From Gemmatimonadota bacterium (lineage in GTDB: Bacteria > Gemmatimonadota > Gemmatimonadetes > Gemmatimonadales > GWC2-71-9), in the NCBI GenBank assembly GCA_017889745.1, contig JAGGAG010000139.1, forward strand, positions 1 to 6,904: a stretch of DNA of 6,904 nt, given 5' to 3'. The notes beneath the pieces were generated by a model that saw only the letters and a list, made by a program, of their open reading frames with translations, was not told the origin of the DNA and did no database searches. This document shows, piece after piece, positions 5,520 through 6,904 of the stretch. Every line of letters begins with the position of its first letter. The first letter of the stretch is position 1. Position numbers and translations under genes: made by a program.

Positions 5520-6710
5520 ATGCGTCCGCAACTGCTGCTGACCTACGATTTTCCGCCCATGGGTGGAGGAATCGCCCGCTGGATGGGTGAGCTGGCCCGG
5601 CGCTATCCCCAGGGCAGCCTGGTGGTGAGTACCGGTCAGGTTCCCGGCAGTGACGAGGTGGACGAGCGGCTCCCCAACCGTGTCGACCGGCTCTCGGTGC
5701 CGGCCCGGCGCCTCAAGACGCTGCAGGGGGTGCTGGCCTGGTCCCGGCAGGCGTCGGTCCTTACCCGCACGCTCGATCCCGAGTTCATCTGGTGCGGCAC
5801 GCTCAAGCCGGCCGCCTATGCCGCCAAGTGGGTGCGCGAGCGGGTCGGGACGCCCTTCGGCGTCATCGCCCACGGCAACGATTTCCTCATCCTCCGGCAC
5901 CAGACCCACCGCTCGGCGCTCAAGCGCCGCGTCGCCAAGGGCCTGCTCGACGCGGCGTCGGTTGTCGTGGCCAACAGCACCTGGACCAGGGAGCTTTGCC
6001 TCTCGGTCCTCGGCGAGCTTGGGGTGTCCCTCCCTGAGGATCGGGTCCGGGTTGTGCCTCTCGGCACCGATCCCGATTTCTTTCACCCCGGCATCGACAC
6101 CAGCGGCGTCAGGAGCAAGTACGACCTCGAACCGGGACGATGGCTCCTCACGGTCACCCGGCTCGTGCCCTACAAGGGCGTGGACACCGTCCTCCGGGCG
6201 CTGGCCACCCTGGGCGCCGAATACGGTGACCTGCGATACGCGGTCGTCGGCTCCGGGGATGCGCTGGCGGAACTCAAGGCACTCGCGAAGAAGCTCGGCG
6301 TTGCCCAGCGCGTGCGTTTCCTGACCGAGGTTCCCGATGCCGATCTCCCGGCGCTGTACAACCTAGCGACCGCCTACGTCGGCCTTTCCCGCCAGTCCGG
6401 CCTCGACGTCGAGGGCTTCGGCATCTCCTTCGCCGAGGCCTCTGCGTGCGCGCGGCCGCTCGTGGGAGCCCGGAGCGGCGGCATCCCCGACGCCGTCGCC
6501 GACGGTGAGACGGGATTGCTCGTCAACGCGGAGGAGCCCGATGAGGTGGTGCAGGCGCTGCGGAGGTTGCTGAACGACAGCCGGCTGGCCACGGCGCTGG
6601 GCCGGGAGGGCAGGGCACGGGTCGAGCGCTTCCAGAACTGGGACCGCGTCACTCGCGACCTGCGGGCCATCGCGCACGAGTTCGCCGGCGACGTGGCGCG
6701 CTCGGGCTGA
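5520..6710 (+). CDS. GT4-family glycosyltransferase, PimB-like
   Basis: Retaining GT-B glycosyltransferase of 396 residues, a normal length for GT4. The N-terminus has LLLTYDFPPMGGGIARW (5-21), whose glycine loop (15-17) contacts donor and acceptor. FGVIAHGNDF (113-122) supplies a conserved His (118), and VVVANSTWTREL (148-159) and VVPLGTDPDFFHP (178-190) form the domain linker. The donor domain holds LLTVTRLVPYKGVDTVL (209-225; Arg214, Lys219), YAVVGSGDALAEL (240-252) and the E-x7-E motif in DVEGFGISFAEASAC (E298, E306), followed by ARSGGIPDAV (317-326). The EGFGI plus RSGGIPD signature resembles PimB-type mannosyltransferases and related exopolysaccharide enzymes, so a phospholipid- or polyprenyl-linked acceptor is possible, with mannose as a guess. 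It is the third gene of the probable 5-6-7 operon. The strong GGAG site supports the start. Downstream lies a tandem-repeat array. Confidence 0.94.
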   Translation: MRPQLLLTYDFPPMGGGIARWMGELARRYPQGSLVVSTGQVPGSDEVDERLPNRVDRLSVPARRLKTLQGVLAWSRQASVLTRTLDPEFIWCGTLKPAAYAAKWVRERVGTPFGVIAHGNDFLILRHQTHRSALKRRVAKGLLDAASVVVANSTWTRELCLSVLGELGVSLPEDRVRVVPLGTDPDFFHPGIDTSGVRSKYDLEPGRWLLTVTRLVPYKGVDTVLRALATLGAEYGDLRYAVVGSGDALAELKALAKKLGVAQRVRFLTEVPDADLPALYNLATAYVGLSRQSGLDVEGFGISFAEASACARPLVGARSGGIPDAVADGETGLLVNAEEPDEVVQALRRLLNDSRLATALGREGRARVERFQNWDRVTRDLRAIAHEFAGDVARSG

Positions 6711-6726
6711 GCGGGGCGCTGCCCGC
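6711..6726 (+). terminator. Weak hairpin directly after gene 7
   Basis: GCGGG (6711-6715) and CCCGC (6722-6726) can pair around a 6-nt loop, immediately after the TGA stop. There is no T run, so it is not a canonical intrinsic terminator. It is the only candidate end-of-operon structure before the repeat array. Confidence 0.25.
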
Positions 6727-6904
6727 GCGGCGAATGGCGAGGGTAGACGAGTGCAGGCGCGGCGAACGGGGATGGAAGAGGTGGGCATGCGCGGCGAACG
6801 GGATGGAAGAGGTGGGCAGGCGCGGCGAACAGGGATGGAAGAGGTGGGCGGGCGCGGCGAACGGCGATGGAAGAGGTGGGCGGGCGCGGCGAACGGGGAT
6901 GGCT
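6725..6904. repeat. ~32-bp tandem repeat array, five units plus a partial one
   Basis: Units begin with GCGCGGCGAA at 6725, 6757, 6789, 6820, 6852 and 6884. Lengths are 32, 32, 31, 32 and 32 bp, and the last unit is cut by the window edge. The first unit is clearly diverged (AATGGCGAGGG). The others share GCGCGGCGAACGGGGATGG, then AAGAGGTGGG and a variable 3-base end. The third unit lacks one G. A period of 31-32 is not a multiple of three, so the array is unlikely to be coding. There are no unique spacers, so it is not CRISPR. It starts 14 bp after the stop of gene 7 and contains no gene that I can see. Confidence 0.92.

Noticed and set aside
6725..6904. CRISPR array
   Set aside because: The whole 32-bp unit is repeated head to tail with no unique spacers, and no cas gene is present.
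1..6904. Insertion sequence or composite transposon bounded by the two arrays
   Set aside because: No transposase or integrase gene, terminal inverted repeat of IS type or target-site duplication is visible. The arrays are only partly similar and have different periods.

Overview
The window is a compact, GC-rich glycan-assembly locus. It holds seven protein-coding genes: six glycosyltransferases and one SAM-dependent methyltransferase. Short tandem-repeat arrays bound it on both sides. No rRNA, tRNA, CRISPR array, transposase or integrase was recognised. The very high GC content, GTG starts and GC-rich minisatellites between genes fit a high-GC Gram-negative. Gemmatimonadota is my best guess, but the sequence does not prove it. 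The presence of a WaaE/LgtF-like transferase favours an outer-membrane organism with LPS-type or other surface glycans.

Layout, left to right. Positions 1-80 hold four copies of a 20-bp repeat. Gene 1 (89-982, minus) is a GT4 glycosyltransferase. It is divergent from gene 2 (1008-1991, plus, GT4), with only 25 bp between the two start codons. Gene 3 (2028-2891, plus, GT2) follows gene 2 after 36 bp behind a strong Shine-Dalgarno. It converges on gene 4 (2876-3892, minus, CgeB-like GT-B transferase). The 16-bp overlap of genes 3 and 4 is a perfect inverted repeat containing both TAG stops. Gene 4 is divergent from gene 5 (3978-4718, plus, methyltransferase). Gene 5 is joined by a TGATG stop/start overlap to gene 6 (4718-5470, plus, WaaE/LgtF-like GT2). 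Gene 7 (5520-6710, plus, PimB-like GT4) follows after 49 bp. Positions 6725-6904 hold a ~32-bp tandem array that runs off the window edge.

Working together (inference): the six transferases would add successive sugars to a lipid- or core-linked acceptor at the cytoplasmic face of the inner membrane, and the methyltransferase could cap or decorate a sugar. The window has no nucleotide-sugar synthesis genes, flippase, polymerase or ligase. It therefore looks like part of a larger surface-polysaccharide region, or a stand-alone core-type glycan set.

The least ordinary signals are non-coding. The two flanking arrays share a related core (CGCGG-Y-GA-R-CGG) in the sense orientation just downstream of the two outward-facing terminal genes. 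The convergent pair ends in a shared palindrome. A run of seven C lies in the first codons of gene 4. None of this amounts to a demonstrated new system.
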